Of a DNA stretch of 64,000 nt, positions 25,123 through 34,086 are shown piece after piece. Position 1 is the stretch's first letter. Every line of letters begins with the position of its first letter. Position numbers and translations under genes: made by a program. The notes under the pieces are model-generated. The model did not search any database and was not told where the DNA came from. It saw only the letters and a list, made by a program, of their open reading frames with translations. The stretch is from the NCBI GenBank assembly GCA_005772895.1, contig SXIH01000058.1, forward strand, positions 1 to 64,000. Reading direction: 5' to 3'. The DNA is from Bacteroidota bacterium (lineage in GTDB: Bacteria > Bacteroidota > Bacteroidia > 2-12-FULL-35-15).

Positions 25123-27534
25123 TTATTTTTTTACAAACTTTTTTGTAATTGAACCTTTTGATGATTCAATTTTGATAAAATACAAACCAGTAAATCCTTC
25201 TGGCAAAGTAATACCTATTGATTGATTTGAAGCATCCAAAGTGATTGTTTCAACAATTGTTTGACCTAAAACATTTATCACAGAAATGTTTGTAGAAGTT
25301 ATTTCACTTAAATTGAAGTTTACAGTATTTCCTTGCAAAGAAGGTAGGATCTCAATTTGATTACTAAAATCTAAACTTGTAGAAGTTGCAATTTCAGCTG
25401 ATTTGCAAGCCCCATCTTTGCTAAATAATAATGTAAACCTATCTGGATTATCAGTAGAATTCATGCTAAAACAGTATGGATTAGTAGTTAAATCAATAAC
25501 TTTACCTGATAAATTATCTTGTAGTTTAATACAAGTATAATCAACAAAGTCAAACCCAGAAGCCTCTATTTTATAGTTTCCTGAAATAGTAACTTTAGTT
25601 TTTAATGGAATAGAATAGCTATCATTTGAAGAGTTGAAATTGTTAATATTGATTTTTTTACCATCAATTTCACAATACATTTGAGGTGTAGCTTTGTTTG
25701 GGCTAGGTCTAAAAGCGATATCTTTTGAATCTAATCCGTTTGAAGCAATATCAGATGTTGCAACTTTGAATTTATGTGCAAAATTTGAGCTTGTATTTGA
25801 TAGTTTTAAAATAAAATAAGGTTGAATCTTATTGCTAGCTTTAATATCACTTACAGAAGTTGTTGTTTTTGATGTTTCCGGGATGTTTAAAGTTACAGCA
25901 CCATTTCCAGGTAATCCGTATACCCAAAATCCTTGAGTAGGAGCAATTTCAATTGCATCAGCTGAAGTGTATCCGTTCCAGTCTTGAATAGTATAATCAT
26001 ACATTTCAATGTAATCTTCAAGCCCGCTGGTACCAGGATCACTATAAATAGTTGACCAAGCAATATTTGAAGCGAAAGGGTTGCCAACCAAATTCCAACC
26101 TTGAACAGCATTCGAAATACTACTTGTTAAGTCATGATCACCTTGATTTGGAACCCCTACAGTAGTTAAAGTGGTTGAAGGGAAATTAGCATAAAATCCA
26201 CCACCTGAAAGATAAGTTTCAAAACCTTGTCCTGGTGCTAAGAATGTACCTGAACTTGTAACAGCTACATAGGAATCAGCTGCTTCATCGTAAGTATAAC
26301 CAGAAGCAATTGAAGTAGGAGGAGCATCAGTATAATTAACATAAATCAACTCAGATTCCCAGTCAGCAAAAGTTGAACTTTGAACAGGAGATGATAAATC
26401 GCAATAAGTAGTATCTCTAGTAGATATAAATCGTTGAACTGTAAAGTTTCCTGCTATGGCACCAGAACCAGAAATAGGAGCAATTCTGGCAGTTTGTGCT
26501 GCAGTTGAAGTCATTGTAAAAGGTCTACCTCCAGTGTTAAATGTTCCATCAGTAACAGTTAAGACCTCATTAAGCAAATAGGTTCCCGTTGTTAAAGTAA
26601 CTCCTGCAGTATTGTCTATAGTTAATCCCTTAAAGGTTGTTGTACCTGAAGTATTCGAAATAGTTTGTGCTGCTGTTCCATCAAAAGTTATCGTTTCTCC
26701 CGCAGTAGCTAAAAGCGTTCCTGCACTTGACCAATTACCGCCTACAGATAAATTGAAGTTATTAGTATTTAATGTATTTGTAGCATTAATAGTTAAATTA
26801 TTTAACACAATAGTATTCCCTAGTAAACTTTTTGTGCCAGTGGCAGTTCCAGCCAAATGCAAGTTATAATAACCTGCAGTAGTAATAGGGATATTCCCGG
26901 TGTTATATAGAGTTCTTACCAAGTTATTAGATGCACTAGCATCGAAAGTACGACCAGTAAAAAAGCCATTAAACCGTAAAATTAACGTGGAATTTGCACC
27001 ATTTACAAAAGTTGATCCCGCATAGGTGACGGTAGCTCCAATCGTAAAAGTACCAAGGTTAGTAACTGTTTTACCTGCAGCAACTGTTGTATTTGAAGAA
27101 GTTTTGCTAAGAGTTGAGCCAGCCAATATAGTTCTACTAGTATTAAAATTATATGCTACCGAGTTACCAGTAGTTCCTGTTACAGATAAAGTAGTTCCTG
27201 GAGTATTAAATTGAAGTTTACCAGTTCCTAATTCATTACCTGTAAGCACATAATTTCCTTTAGTAATTACACCAACATTTGCTGTCCATTGAATTGTACC
27301 ATCAACAGTTAAATTATTGCAGTATTGTAATGAAGGTATAGTAATAGTATGACCAGCAGAAATAGTAACATCATCATTTGTTCCTGGTATTCCATTAGGT
27401 GTCCATGATGTAGCCACATTCCATGCAGCAGGACCAGCACCAGCTGATACATAACTTGTTTGTGAAAAAGTGTTTAAACTCAAGAATAAAATAAAAACAC
27501 AAATTACTGCTGATTTTTTAGTAAATATTTTCAT
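25123..27534 (-). CDS. T9SS-secreted surface protein, shorter paralogue of 20406-24281
   Basis: This 803-residue protein has a signal peptide (VICVFILFLSLNTFSQ). A beta-rich N-terminal region (about 27-330) begins WNVATSWTPNGIPGTNDDVTISAGHTI, and the C-terminal module (about 350-730) is shared with the 1291-residue protein. Matching segments include NFTVQRFISTRDTTYCDLSSPVQSS, LAPGQGFETYL, VQGWNLVGNPFASN and WNGYTSADAIEIAPTQGFWVYGLP. The T9SS type A domain (about 728-803) ends ITKKFVKK. It is most likely a cell-surface protein. It lies upstream of the exosortase substrate on the same strand, 52 bases away. The two paralogues flank the exosortase pair in converging orientation. Confidence 0.85.
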   Translation of the reverse strand: MKIFTKKSAVICVFILFLSLNTFSQTSYVSAGAGPAAWNVATSWTPNGIPGTNDDVTISAGHTITIPSLQYCNNLTVDGTIQWTANVGVITKGNYVLTGNELGTGKLQFNTPGTTLSVTGTTGNSVAYNFNTSRTILAGSTLSKTSSNTTVAAGKTVTNLGTFTIGATVTYAGSTFVNGANSTLILRFNGFFTGRTFDASASNNLVRTLYNTGNIPITTAGYYNLHLAGTATGTKSLLGNTIVLNNLTINATNTLNTNNFNLSVGGNWSSAGTLLATAGETITFDGTAAQTISNTSGTTTFKGLTIDNTAGVTLTTGTYLLNEVLTVTDGTFNTGGRPFTMTSTAAQTARIAPISGSGAIAGNFTVQRFISTRDTTYCDLSSPVQSSTFADWESELIYVNYTDAPPTSIASGYTYDEAADSYVAVTSSGTFLAPGQGFETYLSGGGFYANFPSTTLTTVGVPNQGDHDLTSSISNAVQGWNLVGNPFASNIAWSTIYSDPGTSGLEDYIEMYDYTIQDWNGYTSADAIEIAPTQGFWVYGLPGNGAVTLNIPETSKTTTSVSDIKASNKIQPYFILKLSNTSSNFAHKFKVATSDIASNGLDSKDIAFRPSPNKATPQMYCEIDGKKININNFNSSNDSYSIPLKTKVTISGNYKIEASGFDFVDYTCIKLQDNLSGKVIDLTTNPYCFSMNSTDNPDRFTLLFSKDGACKSAEIATSTSLDFSNQIEILPSLQGNTVNFNLSEITSTNISVINVLGQTIVETITLDASNQSIGITLPEGFTGLYFIKIESSKGSITKKFVKK

Positions 27535-27828
27535 GACTATGATTTTTTAAGTATGTAAAGATAATTTTTTTATTTATAACAGGAGAAAAAAAATAGTAGT
27601 TTTTTTGCCGATGTAAGAAAGAGTGATATTTTGTTAGTATTTATTTTGTTTCACCTCTAAAATTAAGCATTTTACCGCTACAGAACTTTAGTGTTTTTTG
27701 TATATTTTGTAAACGAATATTCAAATAAAAAGTTTCATGTTTTTTTATTTGTTGAAGTCTATATTTACTTGAGAAACAAAAAATAGATACTTATTTATTT
27801 CTATATTTGCAAAACACTATTTATTCCT
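27535..27828. other. Divergent intergenic region at the start of the polysaccharide locus
   Basis: This 294-base AT-rich gap lies between the minus-strand T9SS protein and the Wzc-like gene. The only strong signal is the plus-strand -7 element at 27802-27809. A weaker minus-strand TATCTTTA lies about 20 bases before the T9SS protein start. No gene or strong hairpin was seen. Confidence 0.5.
27802..27809 (+). promoter_or_regulatory. Putative -7 element TATATTTG of the polysaccharide locus
   Basis: TATATTTG is a perfect TAnnTTTG match 19 bases upstream of the Wzc-like ATG at 27829. No TTG stands at the ideal -33 spacing. It would start the long plus-strand transcript. Confidence 0.5.
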
Positions 27829-30216
27829 ATGTCAGACAAAAAAAAGTCGAATATAATTGAGCTTGACGATTTAAGATCGTTCATAAAAATATTTGCTAAA
27901 AATTGGCATATTATTTTTGGTTTAATTTTAATTTCAGGCGCTCTAAGTTACTTTTATACTTATAAACTTCCGAATGTTTATTCAGCTAAATCTCAGATAT
28001 TATTAAAATCTGACGAAACATACGATTATCAGAACCAATTATATAAAGGGTTGGGCTTTTATCAAGCATATCAAGACAATGATAATCAGAGAAGGGTGAT
28101 TACTTCAAACGATTTAATAAAAAGGGCCTTATTAAAACTCAAATTAAATGTGTCCTATTTTATTGTTGGAAGACTTAAAACTACTGAAGTTTATGAATCT
28201 ATGCCATTCGAAGTTATTGTCAAACATCTTAACATTCAGTTTTATGAGCAACGTATGAAGTTTAAAATTATTAATGAAAACCAATTTAGGCTTACATATA
28301 AGGATGGAGAAAAAGAAGTTGAAAAGATTTTGCAGTTTAATAAAGAGATTGTGGATTCTGATTTTGTTTTAGAAGTAAAGAAAAATGAAAACATTAATGA
28401 TAAAAGTATCTTAAGTTTAAATAAGACAGATTATCTTATACAAATTCATTCAATAGATAATCTTGTAAGTAGTTTTAAAAACAATTTAACTGTTGAAAGC
28501 ATTGAGAATACTACAATTCTTGAACTAGGGATTGAGGACGAAATACCTTCTCGTGCGATAACATTTTTAGATACTTTATCAAAGGTATATATTGATAATA
28601 CAGCGGAGTCTGAATATATTATCAATAAAAACACCCTTGATAATATTGATAAACAGTTAGCGGGAGTTACTGAAATATTAAATTCAATTGAGAATGATTT
28701 AGAAAATTTTAAAGCAAATAAACAAGTTTTAAATTTAAAAAAACAAGAGGATGATTATTTTGATAAGCTTGTAGATTATGACGCTAAAAGAAGAGAAGTG
28801 CAATTGTGGATTCAATCCTTAGATGCTTTAGAAAAATATATTTTAGCAATCGGAGAATCAAAAGAAGATAAATTGTTGCCCCCATCATTCTATATACAAA
28901 CAGGTGATGATTATTTGAGAACTGCTATTAATGAATTGTATGCGATGCAAATGAGCCGCAATCAAAAATTATATGGAACAACAGATGCTAATCATAATAT
29001 TGCCGAATTAGATAAAACTACTTCCTTAATTAAAAAAAATATTTTAACCTATATAACTAATTCAAGAATTGGGTTGAAAGTCAAAATTCAAGATTTAACT
29101 AAGCAGATTGATGACTACACTGGAATTATTAAAGGTATTCCACAAACAGAACGTGGTTTATTAACTATTCAACGGCAAGTAGATGTAAATGTAAAAATGT
29201 ATGAATATCTATTAGAAAAAAGAGCTAGTACTGTAATAGCACGGTCCGGAATATTGCCGCAAACTAGTATTATTGAAACTGCACATTCGATGGGAATAAT
29301 TAAGCCCAATAAGCGTAAAATTACTTATTATTTTATTGGAGTTGCTCTTGTACTGGGATTGGTAATATCTTTCATTAGAACAATTTTGTTTTCAACAATT
29401 GAAAATATGGCAGAATTGAAGCGATTAACAAATTTACCAGTTCTTGGAGAAATAATACTATCACAAGAAGCACAAGATAATTATATTATTGTAGATAAAG
29501 ACCCTAAAGCTGCTATTACAGAAAGTTTTAGAGCTATCAGAACAAATTTGCAGTATATGGCTAGTGATGCATCTTCAAAAGTTATTTTAATTACTTCATA
29601 TAATCCTGGTGAAGGAAAAACTTTTTGTTCAGCTAATATTGCTACGATAATTGCAAAAGCAGGAAAAAAGGTGTTGTTGGTTGAATTGGATTTGCACAAA
29701 CCCAAAGTTCAAAAAGCACTTGGGATGAGTTCTGATGTTGGTGTTAGTACAATATTAATTGGTAAAACTTCTGTTGCTGAATGTGTTTTACCAACTGAGA
29801 TTGAAAATATGTCAGTTATTTTATCTGGACCAACGCCTCCAAATGCATCTGAAATTATTTTAAGTAAGCATCTTAAAGAAATATTTGATTACGGTAGAGA
29901 ACATTTTGATTTTGTTGTTGTAGATACAGCACCTGTAGGATTAATAACAGATGCTTTAGTAATTATGAAAAATGTGGACATTTCATTGTTTGTTTTAAAT
30001 ACCAAATATGCTAAAAAGCAAGTTGTATCTATTGCACAAGAAATTGTTGAAACAAATAAACTTAAAAATTTCGGATTTATTTTAAATGGTGTTAAGAGAA
30101 GTAGAGCCAGATATTATTATAATTATGGCTATGGTTACGGCTATGGTTACGGTTACGGAAATAGTTATGGATATGGAAATAGCTATGGTTATGGAAATAA
30201 TAAAAAACAAAAATAA
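27829..30216 (+). CDS. Wzc-like polysaccharide co-polymerase / tyrosine autokinase
   Basis: This 795-residue inner-membrane protein couples polysaccharide chain-length control with a bacterial tyrosine kinase. The N-terminal Wzz domain starts near residue 12, with a transmembrane helix at about 31-50 (WHIIFGLILISGALSYFY). A long periplasmic coiled-coil region (about 230-470) and a second helix (about 502-524) follow. The cytoplasmic kinase has Walker A NPGEGKT (about 590-597) and Walker A' LLVELDLHKP (about 617). Walker B is VVVDTAPVG (about 694). In Walker A' the first Asp is Glu and the usual Arg is His, so ATP-site details differ from Wzc of enterics. The C-terminus (about 759-795) is a Tyr/Gly-rich tail, the expected autophosphorylation cluster. 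It is the first gene of the plus-strand export operon. Confidence 0.9.
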   Translation: MSDKKKSNIIELDDLRSFIKIFAKNWHIIFGLILISGALSYFYTYKLPNVYSAKSQILLKSDETYDYQNQLYKGLGFYQAYQDNDNQRRVITSNDLIKRALLKLKLNVSYFIVGRLKTTEVYESMPFEVIVKHLNIQFYEQRMKFKIINENQFRLTYKDGEKEVEKILQFNKEIVDSDFVLEVKKNENINDKSILSLNKTDYLIQIHSIDNLVSSFKNNLTVESIENTTILELGIEDEIPSRAITFLDTLSKVYIDNTAESEYIINKNTLDNIDKQLAGVTEILNSIENDLENFKANKQVLNLKKQEDDYFDKLVDYDAKRREVQLWIQSLDALEKYILAIGESKEDKLLPPSFYIQTGDDYLRTAINELYAMQMSRNQKLYGTTDANHNIAELDKTTSLIKKNILTYITNSRIGLKVKIQDLTKQIDDYTGIIKGIPQTERGLLTIQRQVDVNVKMYEYLLEKRASTVIARSGILPQTSIIETAHSMGIIKPNKRKITYYFIGVALVLGLVISFIRTILFSTIENMAELKRLTNLPVLGEIILSQEAQDNYIIVDKDPKAAITESFRAIRTNLQYMASDASSKVILITSYNPGEGKTFCSANIATIIAKAGKKVLLVELDLHKPKVQKALGMSSDVGVSTILIGKTSVAECVLPTEIENMSVILSGPTPPNASEIILSKHLKEIFDYGREHFDFVVVDTAPVGLITDALVIMKNVDISLFVLNTKYAKKQVVSIAQEIVETNKLKNFGFILNGVKRSRARYYYNYGYGYGYGYGYGNSYGYGNSYGYGNNKKQK

Positions 30217-30246
30217 TTGTCCATTTTAGTTTATTGAAAGTACGAA

Positions 30247-31098
30247 ATGAAAAAAGATGAGGAAGAGTGGACATTAGTTGTTAAACCATCTACAAAATGG
30301 TTTGATTTACATTTAAAAGACTTATGGCATTATCGAGATTTAATAATGCTTTTTGTTAAACGTGATTTTGTTTCTGTATACAAGCAAACCATATTAGGAC
30401 CAATGTGGTATATTATTCAACCAATTTTAACAGCAATAACTTATTCTGTTATTTTTGGTGGTATAGCTAAAATTCCAACTGATGGCTTACCTAAGTTGGT
30501 TTTTTATCTTTCAGGAATAACAATGTGGAATTATTTTTCTGAGTGTTTAAATAAAACATCTACCACCTTTACCACCAATGCTCATATTTTTGGTAAAGTT
30601 TATTTCCCTCGATTAACTGTTCCTGTATCAATTGTCATTAGTAATTTAATTACTTTTTTTATTCAATTTTTACTTTTCTTAGCAGTACTTCTTTATTATT
30701 ATCCTAGTAGTACGGTTATTCATCCAAACAGTTATATGTTTTTGTTACCCTTGTTAGTAATAATAATGGCTGGAACAGGATTAGGAATGGGGATAATTAT
30801 TTCAGCTCTTACAACAAAGTACAGAGATTTAAGATTTTTAGTTGGATTTGGTGTTCAGTTGTTGATGTTTGCTACACCAGTTATTTTTCCTTTAACAACT
30901 TTAACGGGAAATTTTAAATTGTTAATTATGTCAAATCCTCTCTCATCTGTTATTGAAACTTTTAGATTAGCGTTTACAGGAGTTGGAGAATTTCATCCTG
31001 GAAATTTAATTTATAGTACTGTGTTTATGATAGTTGTTTTATTAATAGGAATTTTGTTATTCAATAAGGTTGAAAAATCTTTTATGGATACAGTATAA
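30247..31098 (+). CDS. ABC-2 type polysaccharide export permease (Wzm-like)
   Basis: This 283-residue membrane protein has about six helices. The signature N-terminus LIMLFVKRDFVSVYKQTILGPMWYIIQPILTAITYSVIFGGIAKIP (about 32-80) is that of polysaccharide/teichoic-type ABC-2 permeases. The C-terminal part MSNPLSSVIETFRLAFTG is the usual conserved loop. It would form the transmembrane channel of the transporter whose ATPase is encoded next, 17 bases downstream. Together they export a lipid-linked glycan across the inner membrane. Confidence 0.92.
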   Translation: MKKDEEEWTLVVKPSTKWFDLHLKDLWHYRDLIMLFVKRDFVSVYKQTILGPMWYIIQPILTAITYSVIFGGIAKIPTDGLPKLVFYLSGITMWNYFSECLNKTSTTFTTNAHIFGKVYFPRLTVPVSIVISNLITFFIQFLLFLAVLLYYYPSSTVIHPNSYMFLLPLLVIIMAGTGLGMGIIISALTTKYRDLRFLVGFGVQLLMFATPVIFPLTTLTGNFKLLIMSNPLSSVIETFRLAFTGVGEFHPGNLIYSTVFMIVVLLIGILLFNKVEKSFMDTV

Positions 31099-31115
31099 AA
31101 TAATTATTAGAGAAA

Positions 31116-32384
31116 TTGAAAACTGTAATTAAAGTAGAAAATCTTAGTAAGGAATACCGCTTGGGTGAAGTAGGTACAGGAACTATTTCTCGCGACTTAA
31201 ATGCTTGGTGGGCGAATGTGAGGGGGAAGGAAAATCCCAATTTAAAATTGGATATTATTGAAAAGGCTGAGGGGAAAGTGATCCATCAAGCCCTCAAGGA
31301 TATTTCATTTACAGTAAACGAAGGAGATGTGTTAGGAATTATTGGAAAAAATGGAGCAGGAAAATCTACTTTGTTAAAAATATTATCGCGCGTTACAACT
31401 CCTTCTGTAGGAACCTTTAAAGTAAAAGGAAGAATTGCAAGTTTATTAGAAGTAGGAACAGGTTTTCATCCCGAATTAACTGGTCGAGAAAATATTTTTT
31501 TGAATGGAGCAATTTTGGGAATGAATAAGCAGGAGATAAAAAGTAAATTTGATGAAATAGTTGATTTTTCTGGAGTAGAAAAATTTATTGATACTCCTGT
31601 TAAAAGATATTCTTCGGGAATGTATGTGAGATTGGCCTTTGCAGTTGCCGCACACCTGGAGCCAGAGATATTAGTTGTAGATGAAGTGTTAGCTGTAGGT
31701 GATCTTTCTTTCCAAAATAAATGTTTGGGTAAAATGAGTGAAGTAAGTAAGCAGGGTAGAACCATTTTATTTGTAAGTCACAATATGCAAGCTATGAGTC
31801 AATTGTGCACAAGGGGAATTCTTCTTCAAGATGGGACTAAAGTATTTGATGGAAATATACAAGATGCGGTTAAACAATATTTGAGCAATTCTATTGATTC
31901 TTCTGGCCCATCCTATAATTTGCTTGACAATAAAGATAGAAAAGGAACGGGTGCATTGAAATTTTCAAAATTAGAAATCTATAATAATAATCAGCTATCT
32001 AATAATTTTGTTATTGGTGAAGATATGGAATTGAAGTTGTCTATTAAAGCCTTTAAGCCTACAAAAAATATTAGTATTGCTATTCATTTATATCGATACG
32101 ATGAAATTGTTTTAGCAAACATTGAAAATATTGATTCCAATTTTTTTATTGACTATATTGAAGACGAAGCACAATTTTCTATCCGCTTCAATAATCTAAA
32201 TTTATATCCTGAGACATATAAATTAGGTTTTTGGATAGCTAGTTCAAATAGCCAGGAAACCTACGACCATTTGTTGTTTTGTGCTGAATTTAATGTATTG
32301 GAAGGATCTCCATTGGTTAGAAGAAAACTACTTAAATCAGGAGGTTCTATCTATTTAACCCCTGATTGGAAAAAAATAAAATAA
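31116..32384 (+). CDS. ABC transporter ATPase with C-terminal sugar-binding domain (Wzt-like)
   Basis: This 422-residue protein starts at a TTG codon. The first residues (TVIKVENLSKEYRLGE) already belong to the conserved fold and no ATG is suitably placed, so TTG is chosen. Walker A is GKNGAGKST (77-85), the signature YSSGMYVRL lies at about 164-172, and Walker B is ILVVDEVLAVGD near 187. Residues about 250-415 form an extra beta-sandwich like the Wzt C-terminal domain. In known systems that domain recognises the finished O-polysaccharide terminus before export. A partner permease lies immediately upstream. This argues for ABC-dependent export of an O-antigen-like glycan. Confidence 0.92.
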   Translation: MKTVIKVENLSKEYRLGEVGTGTISRDLNAWWANVRGKENPNLKLDIIEKAEGKVIHQALKDISFTVNEGDVLGIIGKNGAGKSTLLKILSRVTTPSVGTFKVKGRIASLLEVGTGFHPELTGRENIFLNGAILGMNKQEIKSKFDEIVDFSGVEKFIDTPVKRYSSGMYVRLAFAVAAHLEPEILVVDEVLAVGDLSFQNKCLGKMSEVSKQGRTILFVSHNMQAMSQLCTRGILLQDGTKVFDGNIQDAVKQYLSNSIDSSGPSYNLLDNKDRKGTGALKFSKLEIYNNNQLSNNFVIGEDMELKLSIKAFKPTKNISIAIHLYRYDEIVLANIENIDSNFFIDYIEDEAQFSIRFNNLNLYPETYKLGFWIASSNSQETYDHLLFCAEFNVLEGSPLVRRKLLKSGGSIYLTPDWKKIK

Positions 32385-32410
32385 TTTCATCTCAAACCCA
32401 GTTCAAATTT

Positions 32411-33445
32411 ATGAGTCAGAATTTAAACAAGGAAAATAAAAAGCCCGCTGTTACGGTTTTGATGCCTGTTTATAATTCTGAAAAATATTTGAAAGAAGCG
32501 ATTGATAGTATTCTCAATCAAACTTTTTCTGATTTTATTTTATTGCTCATCAATGATTGCTCAACAGATAAAAGTGAAGAAATAATACTTTCATACAAAG
32601 ACCCTAGAATAAAATACTTGAAAAATGAAAAGAATTTAGGGTTAGTGGGAGCATTAAATAGAGGTCTAGAAGTTATAGATACTGAATACATTGTTCGGAT
32701 GGATTCAGATGATATTTCTGTTTTAAATCGATTTGAAATACAAAAAACATTTATGGATGCTCATCCTGATGTTGGTGTGTCAAGCTGTGCTTTGGAGCGA
32801 TTTGGAGATGATAAAGGAATTTGGACCGTGCCACTTTCTAATGATGAAATAAAATCGAGTTTAGTTTTTGCAAGCAGCATTACTCATGCTCCTTGTATTA
32901 TCAGGACAAAAGTATTATTAGAAAATAATATTCGTTACCGTGATACACATATTCATATGGAAGATTATGATTTGTGGTTTAGATTAAAAGATTTTACTCA
33001 ATATCAAAATATTGCCGATGTATTATATAAGTATAGAGTAGAAAATCACAATGTAACTGTGTTAAACGCAAATACTGCAATTGAAAGAAAAAAAAGTATT
33101 TACAAATGGATATTAAGTTATTTGAAAATAGAACCTTCTGACGATGAACTTCTTTTGCATATTGGTTTTGGTAAAGGCCGTTTGTCTCCAACAGTCGTAA
33201 ATATTGTTAAGTATAGAAAGTGGCTGGATAAACTGATAGAAAAAAATAATGAATTGAATTATTTTGAAAAAATATCTTTTGTAAAAGTTGCAGAAAATCG
33301 CTGGACAAATTTATTTTTTATTCTACCAGAATATAGTTATAAAAGCGTTTGGACTTATATCAAACTATCAAAAGGATTAAGTGGTAAACAATTCTCCTAT
33401 TTATTGAAATACACTATCAATAAATATATACTAATGAGACCTTAA
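32411..33445 (+). CDS. GT2 family glycosyltransferase
   Basis: This 344-residue GT-A fold transferase begins at the ATG 32411, giving MSQNLNKENKKPAVTVLMPVYN. A longer TTG-started frame would overlap the ATPase gene and adds nothing conserved. Motifs are VTVLMPVYNSEKYLKEAIDSILNQTFSDFILLLINDCSTD (nucleotide-binding start), IVRMDSDDIS (DxD-type metal site near residue 96) and HMEDYDLWFRL (the ED acid region). It probably adds one sugar to the glycan made by this locus. Donor and acceptor are unknown. Confidence 0.9.
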   Translation: MSQNLNKENKKPAVTVLMPVYNSEKYLKEAIDSILNQTFSDFILLLINDCSTDKSEEIILSYKDPRIKYLKNEKNLGLVGALNRGLEVIDTEYIVRMDSDDISVLNRFEIQKTFMDAHPDVGVSSCALERFGDDKGIWTVPLSNDEIKSSLVFASSITHAPCIIRTKVLLENNIRYRDTHIHMEDYDLWFRLKDFTQYQNIADVLYKYRVENHNVTVLNANTAIERKKSIYKWILSYLKIEPSDDELLLHIGFGKGRLSPTVVNIVKYRKWLDKLIEKNNELNYFEKISFVKVAENRWTNLFFILPEYSYKSVWTYIKLSKGLSGKQFSYLLKYTINKYILMRP

Positions 33446-33460
33446 TATTTGCTGTCTGGT

Positions 33461-33490
33461 TTTACCTCACTGTTTTATATCTTTACCTCA
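33461..33490 (+). repeat. Direct repeat TTTACCTCA, 21-base spacing
   Basis: TTTACCTCA occurs at 33461-33469 and 33482-33490, two helical turns apart, in the gap before the small T9SS gene. A related TTTACCTTA is at 33555-33563. The spacing suits an operator, but the motif is short and could be chance. Confidence 0.3.
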
Positions 33491-33583
33491 GAAACATGCT
33501 ATTAACTAATAAATTGAACCTTTTGAAAAGGCAAGAATGCTTTTTTTACTTATATTTACCTTACATATTTTTCACCATAATCA

Positions 33584-34084
33584 ATGCAAAAGGTTGTCTT
33601 AACAATTGTCCTGTTTTTTGTCAGTAGTTTTTTGCTTTCTCAAACAATTCAACGTTCGAGTATGCAAAGTAGTGCCGGTAGTTATGGTAGTTTTGGAACT
33701 TTAGAAGTCCAATCAAATATTGGGGAGTTAATGTTTGAGACTTATTCTGATTCTCAAAATATGCTTACTCAGGGATTTGTTCAGCCAGAACCTTTTCTTA
33801 CTACTACAATTATAGAAAGCTCCTCATTTCAAGCAAAAATATTTCCCAATCCTGTGTCCGACTATTTATTTGTTGAGTTTGACAAGTTTTATGGCGAGGA
33901 GTTAATTATTGAGATTTATGATATTCTTGGAAAAAAATTGTTGATTAATCAAACTAATAGGTCAACTCCCAGCGCTAGCAAACTTGAATTAAATTTTCAG
34001 AATTTGAGTTCCGGATTTTATTTTTTAAGAATGACTTCCTCTAAAAATAAAATAGTAAACACTTTTAAGATCAGCAAAATTTAA
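33584..34084 (+). CDS. Small secreted protein with T9SS type A sorting domain
   Basis: This 166-residue precursor has a signal peptide (VVLTIVLFFVSSFLLSQ). A short mature part (about 20-72) reads SSAGSYGSFGTLEVQSNIGELMFETYSDSQNMLTQGFVQPE. The T9SS domain (about 85-166) starts AKIFPNPVSDYLFVEF and ends IVNTFKISKI. The SAGGS-type, IGE and LTQGF segments are typical of small T9SS cargo found next to fibre proteins in Bacteroidota. It lies two bases upstream of the first fibre gene, so the three genes form one operon. A surface or fibre-anchoring role is an inference. Confidence 0.82.
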   Translation: MQKVVLTIVLFFVSSFLLSQTIQRSSMQSSAGSYGSFGTLEVQSNIGELMFETYSDSQNMLTQGFVQPEPFLTTTIIESSSFQAKIFPNPVSDYLFVEFDKFYGEELIIEIYDILGKKLLINQTNRSTPSASKLELNFQNLSSGFYFLRMTSSKNKIVNTFKISKI

Positions 34085-34086
34085 AA

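Noticed and set aside
20483-27214. Pro/Val-rich open frames opposite the T9SS proteins at 20406 and 25123 (20483-20842, 21530-21763, 26612-26869, 27026-27214)
   Set aside because: Same composition effect of Ser/Thr/Gly-rich coding DNA; the sense frames are complete secreted proteins.
32366-32410. TTG-started N-terminal extension of the GT2 glycosyltransferase
   Set aside because: It overlaps the upstream ATPase gene and adds 15 non-conserved residues; the ATG at 32411 fits the family better.
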